A stretch of 42,541 nucleotides of DNA from Colwellia sp. D2M02 (GTDB lineage: Bacteria; Pseudomonadota; Gammaproteobacteria; Enterobacterales; Alteromonadaceae). The stretch lies in NCBI RefSeq assembly GCF_018860755.1, contig NZ_JAHKPW010000021.1, positions 1 through 42,541 on the forward strand, given 5' to 3'. The position numbers were made by a program, and so were the translations under genes. This document shows, piece by piece, positions 27,632-35,860 of this stretch (within the stretch, counting starts at the first letter, position 1; every line of letters begins with the position of its first letter). The notes below the pieces were generated by a model, which was not told the DNA's origin, searched no databases, and saw only the letters and a program-made list of their open reading frames with translations.

Positions 27632-27738
27632 GGGGGGGGGTGAAAAATAGACACCTAAATTTATCTTTATATTTCAATTAAATAAAATAAAACATAGACA
27701 CTTTGCAAGTCATCTTATTTTATTGAATACTAGTATTT

Positions 27739-27882
27739 ATGCCTATTCAAACAACGCACCATGACACCCAAGACGGATTATACGTCTACCAGCAAGGCAA
27801 TAGTAAACGTTGGTATGCTTGTTTTGCACTTTACGGTAAATGGTACAGCAAAGCGACTAAAGAAGTATTCAAGTTTATTTGA
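27739..27882 (+). pseudogene. N-terminal stub of a phage-type tyrosine integrase
   Basis: A 47-codon frame reads MPIQTTHHDTQDGLYVYQQG and then GNSKRWYACFALYGKWYSKAT before diverging to EVFKFI and a stop. The GLYVYQQ-x4-KRWYA pattern, followed by GKWYSKATK, is how many gammaproteobacterial phage/island integrases begin (the arm-binding domain). The core-binding and catalytic domains (R-HxxR-Y) are absent from the next several hundred bases. It is therefore a remnant, lying about 100 bp from the truncated tRNA-Leu, the usual position for an integrase gene relative to its attachment site. Confidence 0.7.
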
Positions 27883-28022
27883 CCGTTACACTTTATAGTT
27901 GAACAACTGATGGGAAATTAAAGTAAGATGTGCCATCAAGCAAGTTTACTAAATAAATACTGAACGTTATTAATAAGGTAGGAATAGATTCCACATTGTT
28001 AATCTAGTCCGAGATAGCCCAA

Positions 28023-29045
28023 TTACTTACTTAACTTTTTCAATGCTTCCTTTGCTTTTCGCTTCATGCTTTTATTAGTGGCCGATGCTAACAAATCATT
28101 ATAAGCATTTATTGCATTCGCAGTTTGTCTTGCTTTTACTAGTAACTGAGCATAAAGTTCTAAGCTTTCTAGATATTCATTATCCTTTACACTACTTTGT
28201 GCAAGTAATTTTTTACCTGCGGTAATTCCTTGCTCTAATGACAATTCACCATTGTCGCTAAACAAAACACTATACCAGCACGCAGCACTCCATTTCAGAT
28301 AGGGTTCCTTTATCGGTGCGGGTAACATGCAGGCCTGATAAAAAAATTCTCCAGCCTTATCTTTATCACCAAATGTCCATAATAATTGCGCTGCTCGTTC
28401 AACGATTTCTACGTTGTTGCTATATTGCTGTGCAATCCCCGTTGCATAATGGATCGCTTCACTTTCCTTTTGTGTGTTTTGTAATAAGTCCATCTGTGCA
28501 ATATGAGCGAACTGAGAGCTTCCTTGCAATAACTTTGCTACTATTGGCGCTTGTTTATCACTATCACCGCCCATGATGCTGGGCTGTCCATAAGCTTTAG
28601 CTGCTTCCATTTGGTATCTAGCATTCTGGGGGGCGAGTTTGGCCGCTTTTGTCATCGCCTTAACATAATGGCTATATATCGACATTTTGGAAAACATCGA
28701 ACTGTTTTTTGCGACAATTTGCCATAAATTTCCCGCCCAATATTGTACTTTTGCATTGTTCTGGTGTTCATTAGTCAAGGACTCTAGGGCATCGTCTGCG
28801 TCATCTTCATCACGTTGTACTTTTATCGCAAGCATTAATAACTGTTCATCAATTTTAAGAGGCCTGTTGAGTGCATTAAGTATTTCCTTTATAGATTGGT
28901 AGTCGCGTTGATAGTAAAGCTGCTCTAACGTTTGCTGACTAGCTACTAGTTTACTTTGTGGTGTTGCAATTGCTGATTCTGACATACAAATGTTGGTTAA
29001 GCTTACGGTGAAAAAGACGAGTTTAACTCCATGAATAAGTTTCAT
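28023..29045 (-). CDS. Exported TPR-like repeat protein, unknown function
   Basis: A protein of about 340 residues with an N-terminal signal peptide (LVFFTVSLTNICMSESAIA). The rest consists of helical repeats resembling TPRs (LEQLYYQRDYQSIKEILNAL, YWAGNLWQIV, YVKAMTKAAKLAPQNARYQME, GEFFYQACMLPAPIKEPYLKW, AINAYNDLLASATNKSMKRK). ACAGGAG precedes two adjacent ATGs, and the second (29045) has the better spacing. It lies 91 bp after the ABC permease-peptidase gene in the same orientation, so it may be the third gene of that operon, though a strong hairpin lies in the gap. I recognise no enzyme motif. A periplasmic scaffold or partner of the ABC/peptidase system is a guess from position. Confidence 0.7.
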   Translation of the reverse strand: MKLIHGVKLVFFTVSLTNICMSESAIATPQSKLVASQQTLEQLYYQRDYQSIKEILNALNRPLKIDEQLLMLAIKVQRDEDDADDALESLTNEHQNNAKVQYWAGNLWQIVAKNSSMFSKMSIYSHYVKAMTKAAKLAPQNARYQMEAAKAYGQPSIMGGDSDKQAPIVAKLLQGSSQFAHIAQMDLLQNTQKESEAIHYATGIAQQYSNNVEIVERAAQLLWTFGDKDKAGEFFYQACMLPAPIKEPYLKWSAACWYSVLFSDNGELSLEQGITAGKKLLAQSSVKDNEYLESLELYAQLLVKARQTANAINAYNDLLASATNKSMKRKAKEALKKLSK

Positions 29046-29099
29046 CATGTGCTCCTGTGTTACAATAAGTGATTGAGTTGTTGAGTATTATGTTAGGGA

Positions 29100-29123
29100 A
29101 GCGGGAATCTGTTCGTTCCCGCT
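29100..29123. terminator. GC-rich hairpin between permease-peptidase and TPR genes
   Basis: An 8-bp stem pairs AGCGGGAA with TTCCCGCT around an 8-base loop. On the minus strand it follows the permease-peptidase stop closely but has no T-run. It may cause partial termination, or protect the upstream mRNA so that the TPR-like gene is expressed at a different level. Confidence 0.5.
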
Positions 29124-29139
29124 CGTGTTTACAAAAGGG

Positions 29140-32100
29140 TTAATTGATGGTGAAAATGTTGTCAGATAAGTTCCTATCTATTCTGCGTAATTTTGGATCT
29201 ATATACACATGTGTAGGCTGTTTGTCTGTGTATAACGTCACTTCACTACGATATTTATTAAACTTCACCTTTTCAATTAACATAGCGTTACTATCGTCAT
29301 ACATAGGGTAGCCTTCATATAGCGCAATATCGACATGGTCGTTGATAGGCGTTGATTGCTCTCGGTTCGTTTGCAAATCTAATTTGAACTTCAACGTACT
29401 CACATCAATTGTTGTCATGTACTTACTATTGGTTTGTTCAGACACTTGTTGAGTTTTAGCATCATGTATTTCAAAGCTATGAAATACGACATGCTTAAAT
29501 AAATCATCAATTTTTTCAACTTGCTCATGTGTTGCCTGCTGGTAGAAAGCGTTTAATACATCTAATGTTGTTGCTTTATATGGATAGCCTTTTTCCTTTA
29601 ATAGTTGCTTTAAAGCGATGTTAATTTTCTTTTCGCTTAAGATATCTAATAAGGCGTGCATGCTGTGTTGACCTTTGCCGTAAAACAAGTGAGCGTCGTG
29701 TCCCATACGATATAAAGGCTGTTCAATGTCAGTCATGTATGGGCGAACTTTTAAATAGAAATCTAACGATTGATTCACTAAGTCAAACGTAGCCATTTCT
29801 CCATATACATGATTTAACATCACTAACTCCGTATATTTAGCTAACGTTTCTGTTACCATTGGTCCTCCAGCAATATAGTGTGGTTGCAAATAGTCGCCCC
29901 AGTATTGGTGAGAAAATTCATGAGAAATTCCACGTAGTTGAGGATTAAACTCCGCTAAATCTACTTGTCTACTATCAAGGTTAAACATTCTATTTTCTAC
30001 ACCCACATACATGCCTGGTTGTGAACTACCAAATGATTGAGTTGCTGAGAAATATGGAATTTCAACTACCGCATAATGTTTACCTTTAAAAGGAATATAA
30101 TGCTCTGCAAAATAATCCATAGATTGCGTTAAGGCGGTCAAAATCATTTCGTTGCCTTGGTAATGTTCAGGCGCATGATAAACCGTTAACTCAATACCAT
30201 TATGGCTTATCGTTTCCGCGTCAAACTCCGCTGAAACTACCGCTAATTGTGCTTGAATTGGCTGTTCAGACTGGTAATGAAAAAACTGACGCCCTTCATC
30301 AACCCATTGCTTTTTAAGCGTACCAACTGTCACTACCGTTTGCGGTTTGGTTGTTGAAATTACTGCATCAAACATCAATTTATCTTGTGCTTCAACGTGC
30401 ATGTGCTTTTCTGGCATAGTAGGTGTTAAACTTGGTAAATCATGCTCTTTACGATGTTCCGTGTCTGTTAACACGTAACGCTCAATGAAGCCAATGTGTG
30501 GAATAACATCTTCAACTTCTATATAGCTGCCTCCTTTAGTGACATAGTGCTCTCCATCTAACTCTGCAAACGCGTTATGTGTCGCTGTTAATGAGAACTC
30601 AACAGAAGTGCTTGCTCTAGGTGCTAAAGGTGTAGCCAAATTAAATAACATGGTTTGATGGGCCTGATCATGTGTGGTTAACTCAGCATCAGCTAACTCA
30701 ACTTGATAGCTCACATGGCTTTGGCGCAATACTGATACCAAGACTTCATTAATCGGCTGATTTGTTTGGTTTTCAATGATATAACGGCCATTTACCTGGT
30801 AACTACGTTGCTCTGGGAAAATATCCATGGCTAGCTTTACGTCAATAACTGTTGGTGTCGATTTACCTTTGTACGACTGGTATTTTTTTTCGTAATTAGC
30901 CATTAACGCAATTTGTTGTTCTTCTGTCATAAAGGTATTAAATACATTTGTTTGATAGAAAATATAACTAGCACTAGTGACACAAACCACTGTTAAGCTC
31001 GCTAATAGTACACGGGCTTTTTGCGTTAAAGCTTCTGCGGTTACCATAGTGCCACGCTGCCAATATTTAATAGTGATAACACCTAAAACACCTGTTAATG
31101 ATAACCAGTAAGTGTTGTACCAATTTGCAGCTTGCGCATGGTAAATGGTGTCAGCCATATCGGAAAACATGAAATAAGGCTGATAAGCAAATACCGTTAA
31201 TGGATGGTCAAGCAACATGCCTTTGGCTACACCATTTAACACAAATACACCAACACCTAACAACAAGCCTATTGCTTTTACCTTGGCAAAACGCTGCAAA
31301 AATAGCGTTAACAAAGCGGCCAATAACATAGGTACACCACTGTAATAAAACAATAGTAAATACTGTTGAGGTTGAATATCTAAATAACCTTGCGACAACT
31401 GGAATAAAATCGCCGAGATAATGCTCACCAGTATTAAGGTAAAACTGATGGCAAGTACTGCCGCTAATTTTGCCAAATAAAAAGTAAAATTTTGCGTAGG
31501 TGTGCAATCAATTAATGGTGCGATTTTGATTAAGCGTTCATTCCAATATAGTTCTACAGTAAAGAAAATAGCCACTAACATACCAATTTTTGCTAATGGT
31601 TCTTGTAACCAGCCTAGAATCAACGCTGTTTGTGGTAAGAATGCTTGACCTCCTGAAATTGGTCCATCAAATACACTGCTAATCAAATTACCTAGCGTAA
31701 AGGCGATAGTGGTGATCAATAAAACTATAAACACTTTGCCACGTGTGGCAGTAATGTATTCAATATTGAATTTTGACCATGCCACAGACCAGTTAAGCTC
31801 ACTAAAGTTGATCTCAGGCTTCATACTTTTATAAGGCGCGAAATCTTTGTTTTCAAACGCCGTGATAGCTGATTGAACTTGATCTTTCTTGGTCGGTTTC
31901 ATTTTGTGCTCAGCCCTAAAGCTGAATACTCTATAAGTAAAGACAAATAAACTAAGGCTTATTGCTAGCCATAAAATACGGTTGAATAACAATGCCCCTG
32001 TTAACGAGGGCATAAAAGTATTGCGTTGCTCAGCATTCCAATAAGCAGATTGTTCTGCAAAAGCGATAAGGCCATATGGTTCGATAAGAGAAGCAAAACC

Positions 32101-32709
32101 ATAACTTTCTGACAATACTGATGAAGTCGCCATTAATGGTGAATTACCAAATATCGACCCTACGATATATATCACGTATAACACGATGCCAGAAACAAAT
32201 ACCGTGATCATACTTTTACTTAACATTGCCGCAGCAAATACTATAGAGGTACATAACAATACGGAAGGTACGATAAACAGTAGATAATTACTGATGTAGT
32301 AATTTAATTGAAATGGACCTACCAATTCGGCATCTAAAAATAGCGGGGTAATCATCATACCAATAAGTGCCATGAATAATATCGCACACGTGGCAAGGGC
32401 AATGCTGAAGTATCTACTTGCTAAATACTTAAATTTGTCAATTGGCGTTGTAAAAATTAGCGACTCCATCTTGTATTGACTATCTCGCAAAACGGTAGCC
32501 GAAGCTAAGATACAAGTAACAAAAATTATATTAGGCGCAATAAACAATAATGTTTGGCTTATAGCGTGAGCAGAGTTTGCAAAAACTAAACCAGAACCGC
32601 GCTGCGTAGTGATCAAAACGGCCATCCATATCATGGCGATTGAAGCTGCCCAAAAGCCACCTTGCTTGATCTGTTGTTTTAATTCAAAGGGTAATAACTT
32701 AAGCAACAC
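29140..32709 (-). CDS. ABC permease fused to M1-family metallopeptidase
   Basis: A protein of about 1190 residues. The N-terminal half has two ABC-2-type permease blocks (about six helices in residues 15-260, then another set at about 320-590). A final helix near 570-590 leads to a periplasmic M1-type gluzincin domain at about 640-1180. The zinc motif is H930-E931-F-S-H934 in GISHEFSHQYWGD, with the probable third ligand E954 in VTETLAKY. The ATPase subunit is encoded just upstream. The GTG at 32709 is preferred because AAGGGG lies six bases ahead, giving an 11-bp overlap with the ATPase gene. A TTG at 32736 is the alternative. Such fusions are known as ABC permease/M1 aminopeptidases, and their substrates are undefined. 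Peptide export with processing, or peptide detoxification, is inferred. Confidence 0.88.
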   Translation of the reverse strand: MLLKLLPFELKQQIKQGGFWAASIAMIWMAVLITTQRGSGLVFANSAHAISQTLLFIAPNIIFVTCILASATVLRDSQYKMESLIFTTPIDKFKYLASRYFSIALATCAILFMALIGMMITPLFLDAELVGPFQLNYYISNYLLFIVPSVLLCTSIVFAAAMLSKSMITVFVSGIVLYVIYIVGSIFGNSPLMATSSVLSESYGFASLIEPYGLIAFAEQSAYWNAEQRNTFMPSLTGALLFNRILWLAISLSLFVFTYRVFSFRAEHKMKPTKKDQVQSAITAFENKDFAPYKSMKPEINFSELNWSVAWSKFNIEYITATRGKVFIVLLITTIAFTLGNLISSVFDGPISGGQAFLPQTALILGWLQEPLAKIGMLVAIFFTVELYWNERLIKIAPLIDCTPTQNFTFYLAKLAAVLAISFTLILVSIISAILFQLSQGYLDIQPQQYLLLFYYSGVPMLLAALLTLFLQRFAKVKAIGLLLGVGVFVLNGVAKGMLLDHPLTVFAYQPYFMFSDMADTIYHAQAANWYNTYWLSLTGVLGVITIKYWQRGTMVTAEALTQKARVLLASLTVVCVTSASYIFYQTNVFNTFMTEEQQIALMANYEKKYQSYKGKSTPTVIDVKLAMDIFPEQRSYQVNGRYIIENQTNQPINEVLVSVLRQSHVSYQVELADAELTTHDQAHQTMLFNLATPLAPRASTSVEFSLTATHNAFAELDGEHYVTKGGSYIEVEDVIPHIGFIERYVLTDTEHRKEHDLPSLTPTMPEKHMHVEAQDKLMFDAVISTTKPQTVVTVGTLKKQWVDEGRQFFHYQSEQPIQAQLAVVSAEFDAETISHNGIELTVYHAPEHYQGNEMILTALTQSMDYFAEHYIPFKGKHYAVVEIPYFSATQSFGSSQPGMYVGVENRMFNLDSRQVDLAEFNPQLRGISHEFSHQYWGDYLQPHYIAGGPMVTETLAKYTELVMLNHVYGEMATFDLVNQSLDFYLKVRPYMTDIEQPLYRMGHDAHLFYGKGQHSMHALLDILSEKKINIALKQLLKEKGYPYKATTLDVLNAFYQQATHEQVEKIDDLFKHVVFHSFEIHDAKTQQVSEQTNSKYMTTIDVSTLKFKLDLQTNREQSTPINDHVDIALYEGYPMYDDSNAMLIEKVKFNKYRSEVTLYTDKQPTHVYIDPKLRRIDRNLSDNIFTIN

Positions 32710-33607
32710 CTTGATCCCCTTGCTTTGTATGACCAATACCTTGAACCTTGTTTAACGTAGAAAAGTAAACATCTTCTAAATCTGGAGTAATGGGCTTTAA
32801 TCCAATTTCTGGTTGGAATTCACTTTCAATGATTAGTTGAGTTTTACCAGTAATTAATCGTTCAGATAAGACGTTGAATCTATTGCGGTAGTCTGCAGCT
32901 TCTGTTCTATTGACCATTTTTGACCAGACTCTACCTTCTAACGTACGGATTAACGAAGCAGGTTTTCCATGTAATTGAATTTGACCATTAATAAGGATCG
33001 CCATGTTTGGACAAAGTTGACTGACATCTTCAACGATATGTGTTGATAAAATAACAACTATGTTTTCGCTGATTTCACACAATAAATTATGAAAACGGTT
33101 GCGTTCTTGCGGGTCCAACCCTGCGGTTGGTTCATCAACAATAATAAGTTTTGGGTCACCTAGTAAGGCTTGCGCAATACCAAAACGCTGTTTCATACCG
33201 CCTGAATAGGTTGCAACGTCATTGTGACGCTTGTCGAATAAATTGGTTAAATGCAGCAGACTTTCTATTTGCGCTTTACGCTGCTCTTTATCAATAATAC
33301 CTTTTAATAATGCTAAATGATTTAACAATTCGTAGCAGCTGGCTTTCGGGTATACACCAAATTCTTGCGGCAAATAACCTAAACATTCACGTAATACATT
33401 GGGGTTTTTAATAATGTCTTTATTATCAAAACTAATTTGTCCGTGAGAAGGCTGTTGCAACGTTGCGATTGTGCGCATTAGAGATGACTTTCCAGCTCCA
33501 TTTGGTCCAAGTAAGCCAAATAAACCAGGTTCTATGTCTAGTGATACTGATTTAAGCGCTTGAACTCCATTGTCATAAGTTTTTGATAAATTTCTAATCG
33601 TTAACAT
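32699..33607 (-). CDS. ABC transporter ATP-binding protein
   Basis: The 302-residue nucleotide-binding subunit for the downstream permease. It has Walker A GLLGPNGAGKSSLMRTIATL, the Q-loop in YLPQEFGVYPKASCYELL, signature ATYSGGMKQRFGIAQALL, Walker B LIIVDEPTAGLDPQERN and the H-loop STHIVEDV. After about residue 220 comes a C-terminal extension of the kind seen in ABC-2 exporters. Its stop overlaps the permease-peptidase gene, so the two are coupled. The promoter lies in a 125-bp region shared with a divergent LytS/LytTR pair that carries two direct repeats. Confidence 0.95.
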   Translation of the reverse strand: MLTIRNLSKTYDNGVQALKSVSLDIEPGLFGLLGPNGAGKSSLMRTIATLQQPSHGQISFDNKDIIKNPNVLRECLGYLPQEFGVYPKASCYELLNHLALLKGIIDKEQRKAQIESLLHLTNLFDKRHNDVATYSGGMKQRFGIAQALLGDPKLIIVDEPTAGLDPQERNRFHNLLCEISENIVVILSTHIVEDVSQLCPNMAILINGQIQLHGKPASLIRTLEGRVWSKMVNRTEAADYRNRFNVLSERLITGKTQLIIESEFQPEIGLKPITPDLEDVYFSTLNKVQGIGHTKQGDQGVA

Positions 33608-33675
33608 ACGTCCGTCCGAAGTGTTTTATGTTTTTCTGTATAGTACAATCGCTAAAAGTTAAATAAATAATGAAA

Positions 33676-33711
33676 TGACGAACGACGATTAAACATTGTC
33701 GAACGACGAAT
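33676..33711. promoter_or_regulatory. Direct repeats, candidate LytTR operator
   Basis: TGACGAACGACGATT at 33676-33690 and TGTCGAACGACGAAT at 33697-33711 match at 13 of 15 positions, including an exact CGAACGACGA core. They are 21 bp apart, two helical turns. LytTR-domain regulators characteristically bind paired direct repeats with this period. The site lies between the ABC ATPase gene (minus) and the sensor kinase gene (plus), so the LytTR regulator encoded at 34539 probably controls both directions. Confidence 0.75.
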
Positions 33712-33732
33712 TTCGCTAAAAAGAAGGCTATT

Positions 33733-34512
33733 TTGAACGTTTGGTTAAAGAGTATTGCGCTAGTATTAGGTTATGGCGTCAGCCTATATCTTATCTATCT
33801 TGCCACAAACCCTGAGGTACTGATTGTATTTTTAACCATTAGCTTGATGCTACCGCTTATTTATTTGATACAAGATAGGGCAAAACAAAAACAGTACATT
33901 GATCATTTACATCAAGAAACACTCAAAGCTGAACTGAGTTTACTAAAAAGCCAAATTAATCCACACTTTTTCTTTAATACTTTGAATAACTTATATGGGC
34001 TAGCCGTTGAGAAGTCTGATTTAACTGAAGAGGTAATATATCGGCTGTCTCAAATGATGCGTTTTACAATTTATGATGGCCGTAAACATACAGTATTGGT
34101 GGTGGACGAAATTGCATATTTGGAAAGTTTCATTGAACTAAATCAACTGCGCCATCAACATCGATTGGATATTCGGTTTGAACGACATATCACCAATGAT
34201 CAACAACGTATTCCGCCACTATTATTCATTAATTTGCTGGAAAACGCCTTCAAACATGGTGTGGATACCTTAACCGATGGTCAGTATATTCATTTTTGTT
34301 TAACCACTAAGTCGGAGATGATTGAATTTACGATCGATAATAATTTTGACAAAACGGTATTAGAGAAAAATAAAAAGCAACGAGCAAGCGGTGGACTGGG
34401 ATTAGACAATTTAAAGCGAAGGCTTGTTTTGCTTTTTCCCGATAAACACCAAATTAAAACAAATGTTACCGATAGCAGTTATAAAACAACGGTTTCGATA
34501 GACTTAACATAA
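33733..34512 (+). CDS. LytS/YehU-type sensor histidine kinase
   Basis: A compact 259-residue kinase. Two N-terminal membrane helices (SIALVLGYGVSLYLIYLA and LIVFLTISLMLPLIYLI) with almost no periplasmic loop are followed by a helix and the His_kinase domain. H78 lies in LLKSQINPHFFFNTLNNLYG, the family's phospho-acceptor motif. The ATPase part has PPLLFINLLENAFKHGV (N-box) and GGLGLDNLKRRL (G-box). The start is TTG with AAGAAGG five bases upstream. It lies 26 bp before its LytTR partner. With so little extracellular sequence, it may sense the membrane or the adjacent ABC transporter rather than a soluble ligand. Confidence 0.92.
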   Translation: MNVWLKSIALVLGYGVSLYLIYLATNPEVLIVFLTISLMLPLIYLIQDRAKQKQYIDHLHQETLKAELSLLKSQINPHFFFNTLNNLYGLAVEKSDLTEEVIYRLSQMMRFTIYDGRKHTVLVVDEIAYLESFIELNQLRHQHRLDIRFERHITNDQQRIPPLLFINLLENAFKHGVDTLTDGQYIHFCLTTKSEMIEFTIDNNFDKTVLEKNKKQRASGGLGLDNLKRRLVLLFPDKHQIKTNVTDSSYKTTVSIDLT

Positions 34513-34538
34513 ACGGATTACATAGACGGATTAACTTA

Positions 34539-35246
34539 ATGAATTATTTGATCATCGATGATGAGCCAACCGCGCATAAATTAATCACTCGATTTGCACA
34601 AGATCATTCGACATTAAACTTTGTGGGTTCGTGTTTTAATGCCATGCAAGCTGAACAATTGATGCGTTCGAATCAGGTTGATGTGATTTTTCTTGATATC
34701 AATATGCCGAAAATCACGGGGTTCGAATTTTTAACCGCACTAAAACAACCACCGCAAATTGTTGTTATTTCAGCACACCAAGAATATGCATTGGAAAGCT
34801 ATGAATATGAAATAAGTGACTACTTACTTAAACCGTTTAATGCTGAACGGTTTGCGAAGACAGTTCAAAAGATAGCCGATAAACAAGCGTTGTTAGAAAG
34901 TCATATGCAAAGCGAGAGCAGTAGCAATGCCCTACAAGAAAGTATCTTTATTAAGGATGATAAAAAACATCATCAAGTGGCATTAAATGAATTGCTTTAT
35001 GTAAGAGCAAGCGGAAATTACACCTCTGTGTATCTACAAGGTACTCAGTTACTAAGCCAAATGAAAATCTCTGATTTTGAGCAATTATTACCTGAAGCAC
35101 ATTTTTCTCGAGTACATCGCTCATACATAGTTGCCCATCATGCATTGACATTAATCAAGGCCAGTGAAGTACATATTAATGATTTTGTTGTACCGGTTGG
35201 GCGAGTATACAAAGACAAAGTGTCACAAATAGTTAATAAGAAGTAA
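34539..35246 (+). CDS. LytTR-family response regulator
   Basis: A 235-residue DNA-binding regulator. The receiver domain (1-120) has IIDDEPTA, phospho-acceptor D53 in VIFLDINMPKITG, and the Lys in DYLLKPFNAERF. The LytTR domain occupies about 135-235: ESIFIKDDKKHHQVALNELL, YVRASGNYTSVYLQG, FSRVHRSYIVAHHAL and VPVGRVYKDKV. The cognate kinase gene is directly upstream. The probable target is the pair of direct repeats upstream of the kinase, giving autoregulation together with control of the ABC-peptidase operon. No other gene follows in this orientation. Confidence 0.94.
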   Translation: MNYLIIDDEPTAHKLITRFAQDHSTLNFVGSCFNAMQAEQLMRSNQVDVIFLDINMPKITGFEFLTALKQPPQIVVISAHQEYALESYEYEISDYLLKPFNAERFAKTVQKIADKQALLESHMQSESSSNALQESIFIKDDKKHHQVALNELLYVRASGNYTSVYLQGTQLLSQMKISDFEQLLPEAHFSRVHRSYIVAHHALTLIKASEVHINDFVVPVGRVYKDKVSQIVNKK

Positions 35247-35575
35247 TTGCAATGTACAGTCACGTTCAAATTCAACAGTTAAAACTTCCTTTGATATATT
35301 ATATCGAGCTAATAAACACATCAGAATTTTTAAATACCAATTTAAATCAATTTGTTACACCATCAAAAGGTAAGGCTACTATACCCACTTCTCCGACTAC
35401 GTTTTACCACACCTCCAAATTTTACATATCTGTAGCGGCATAGTAACTTTGAAAAGTACTAAATTATAAATATAGTTTATGGTCTACACTACTTCTACAT
35501 TGGAATTATGTATGAGTTCGCTATTGACTAATAGTAAATTTCATGGATAGAACCTTGTATTAACAAGGCATAAAA
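35247..35575. other. Non-coding gap between LytTR gene and tRNA-Leu
   Basis: No convincing gene is seen in these 329 bp. The only structure is a small hairpin, CCTTG at 35553-35557 pairing with CAAGG at 35564-35568. It lies 8 bp beyond the CCA end of the minus-strand tRNA-Leu and could be a weak terminator for it. An open frame at 35252-35443 has no recognisable product. Confidence 0.6.
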
Positions 35576-35660
35576 TGGTACCGGAGGACGGACTTGAACC
35601 GTCACGCTCGAAAGCAACGGATTTTGAATCCGTCGTGTCTACCAATTCCACCACTCCGGC
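35576..35660 (-). tRNA. tRNA-Leu (anticodon CAA)
   Basis: A complete class II tRNA of 85 bases. The acceptor is GCCGGAG/CTCCGGT with G1-U72, and the D-arm GTG/CAC encloses GAATTGGTAGA. The anticodon stem ACGGA/TCCGT surrounds TTCAAAA (CAA at 35624-35626). The variable arm is TGCTTTCGAGCGT. The T-arm GACGG/CCGTC surrounds TTCAAGT, followed by discriminator A and an encoded CCA. It reads UUG codons. All stems pair, so it is predicted to be functional. Confidence 0.97.
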
Positions 35661-35775
35661 AAAAGGGGGAAGTAAACTTTTCAGCTTACATAAAATTCAA
35701 TTTTCACTTAAAAACAGAATTTTATACAAGCTACTTTAAATATTTTCTTTGCAAATTTTTGCAAGTGAAATCTAG

Positions 35776-35860
35776 TGGTATCTCACACTAAATTCAAATT
35801 GTTACGTGTAGACACGTTCAATTTTAAATCCCCCATGTATACCAATTTCATCACGCTGGC
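35776..35860 (-). pseudogene. Decayed tRNA-Leu copy (anticodon loop TAA)
   Basis: This 85-bp stretch lies exactly 200 bp beyond the intact tRNA-Leu and aligns with it without gaps over its full length, matching at 49 of 85 positions. The D-arm region is best kept (TATACCAATTT against TCTACCAATTC on the plus strand) and the TGG end is retained. The anticodon loop reads TTTAAAA, giving UAA. The acceptor strands (GCCAGCG and GTGAGAT) no longer pair, and the anticodon and T stems are broken, mostly by changes towards A/T. It is therefore a dead tRNA-Leu(UAA)-like gene. Its 5' acceptor strand would pair with the 3' fragment near 27.6 kb. Confidence 0.75.

Larger units (their letters stand above)
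27294..28022. other. 729-bp segment without an intact gene
   Basis: From left to right it holds an inverted repeat (TTAACTC at 27363-27369 with GAGTTAA at 27382-27388) that could be an operator for the lysozyme-inhibitor gene. Next are a bidirectional terminator, a tRNA-Leu 3' fragment, a G9 tract at 27632-27640, an AT-rich inverted repeat (27681-27690 with 27715-27724), and an integrase stub. The last 140 bp before the TPR-like gene's stop show nothing I can identify. Confidence 0.7.

Noticed and set aside
27681..27724. 10-bp AT-only inverted repeat upstream of the integrase stub as a terminator or attachment core
   Set aside because: The arms are only A and T with a 24-base loop, a common chance pairing in low-GC DNA.
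31208..31507. Minus-strand frame of 99 codons inside the permease-peptidase gene
   Set aside because: It is an out-of-frame reading of a long, well-supported membrane protein gene.
35252..35443. Small plus-strand frame after the LytTR gene
   Set aside because: Low-complexity composition, no domain and no clear start signal. The region is treated as non-coding.
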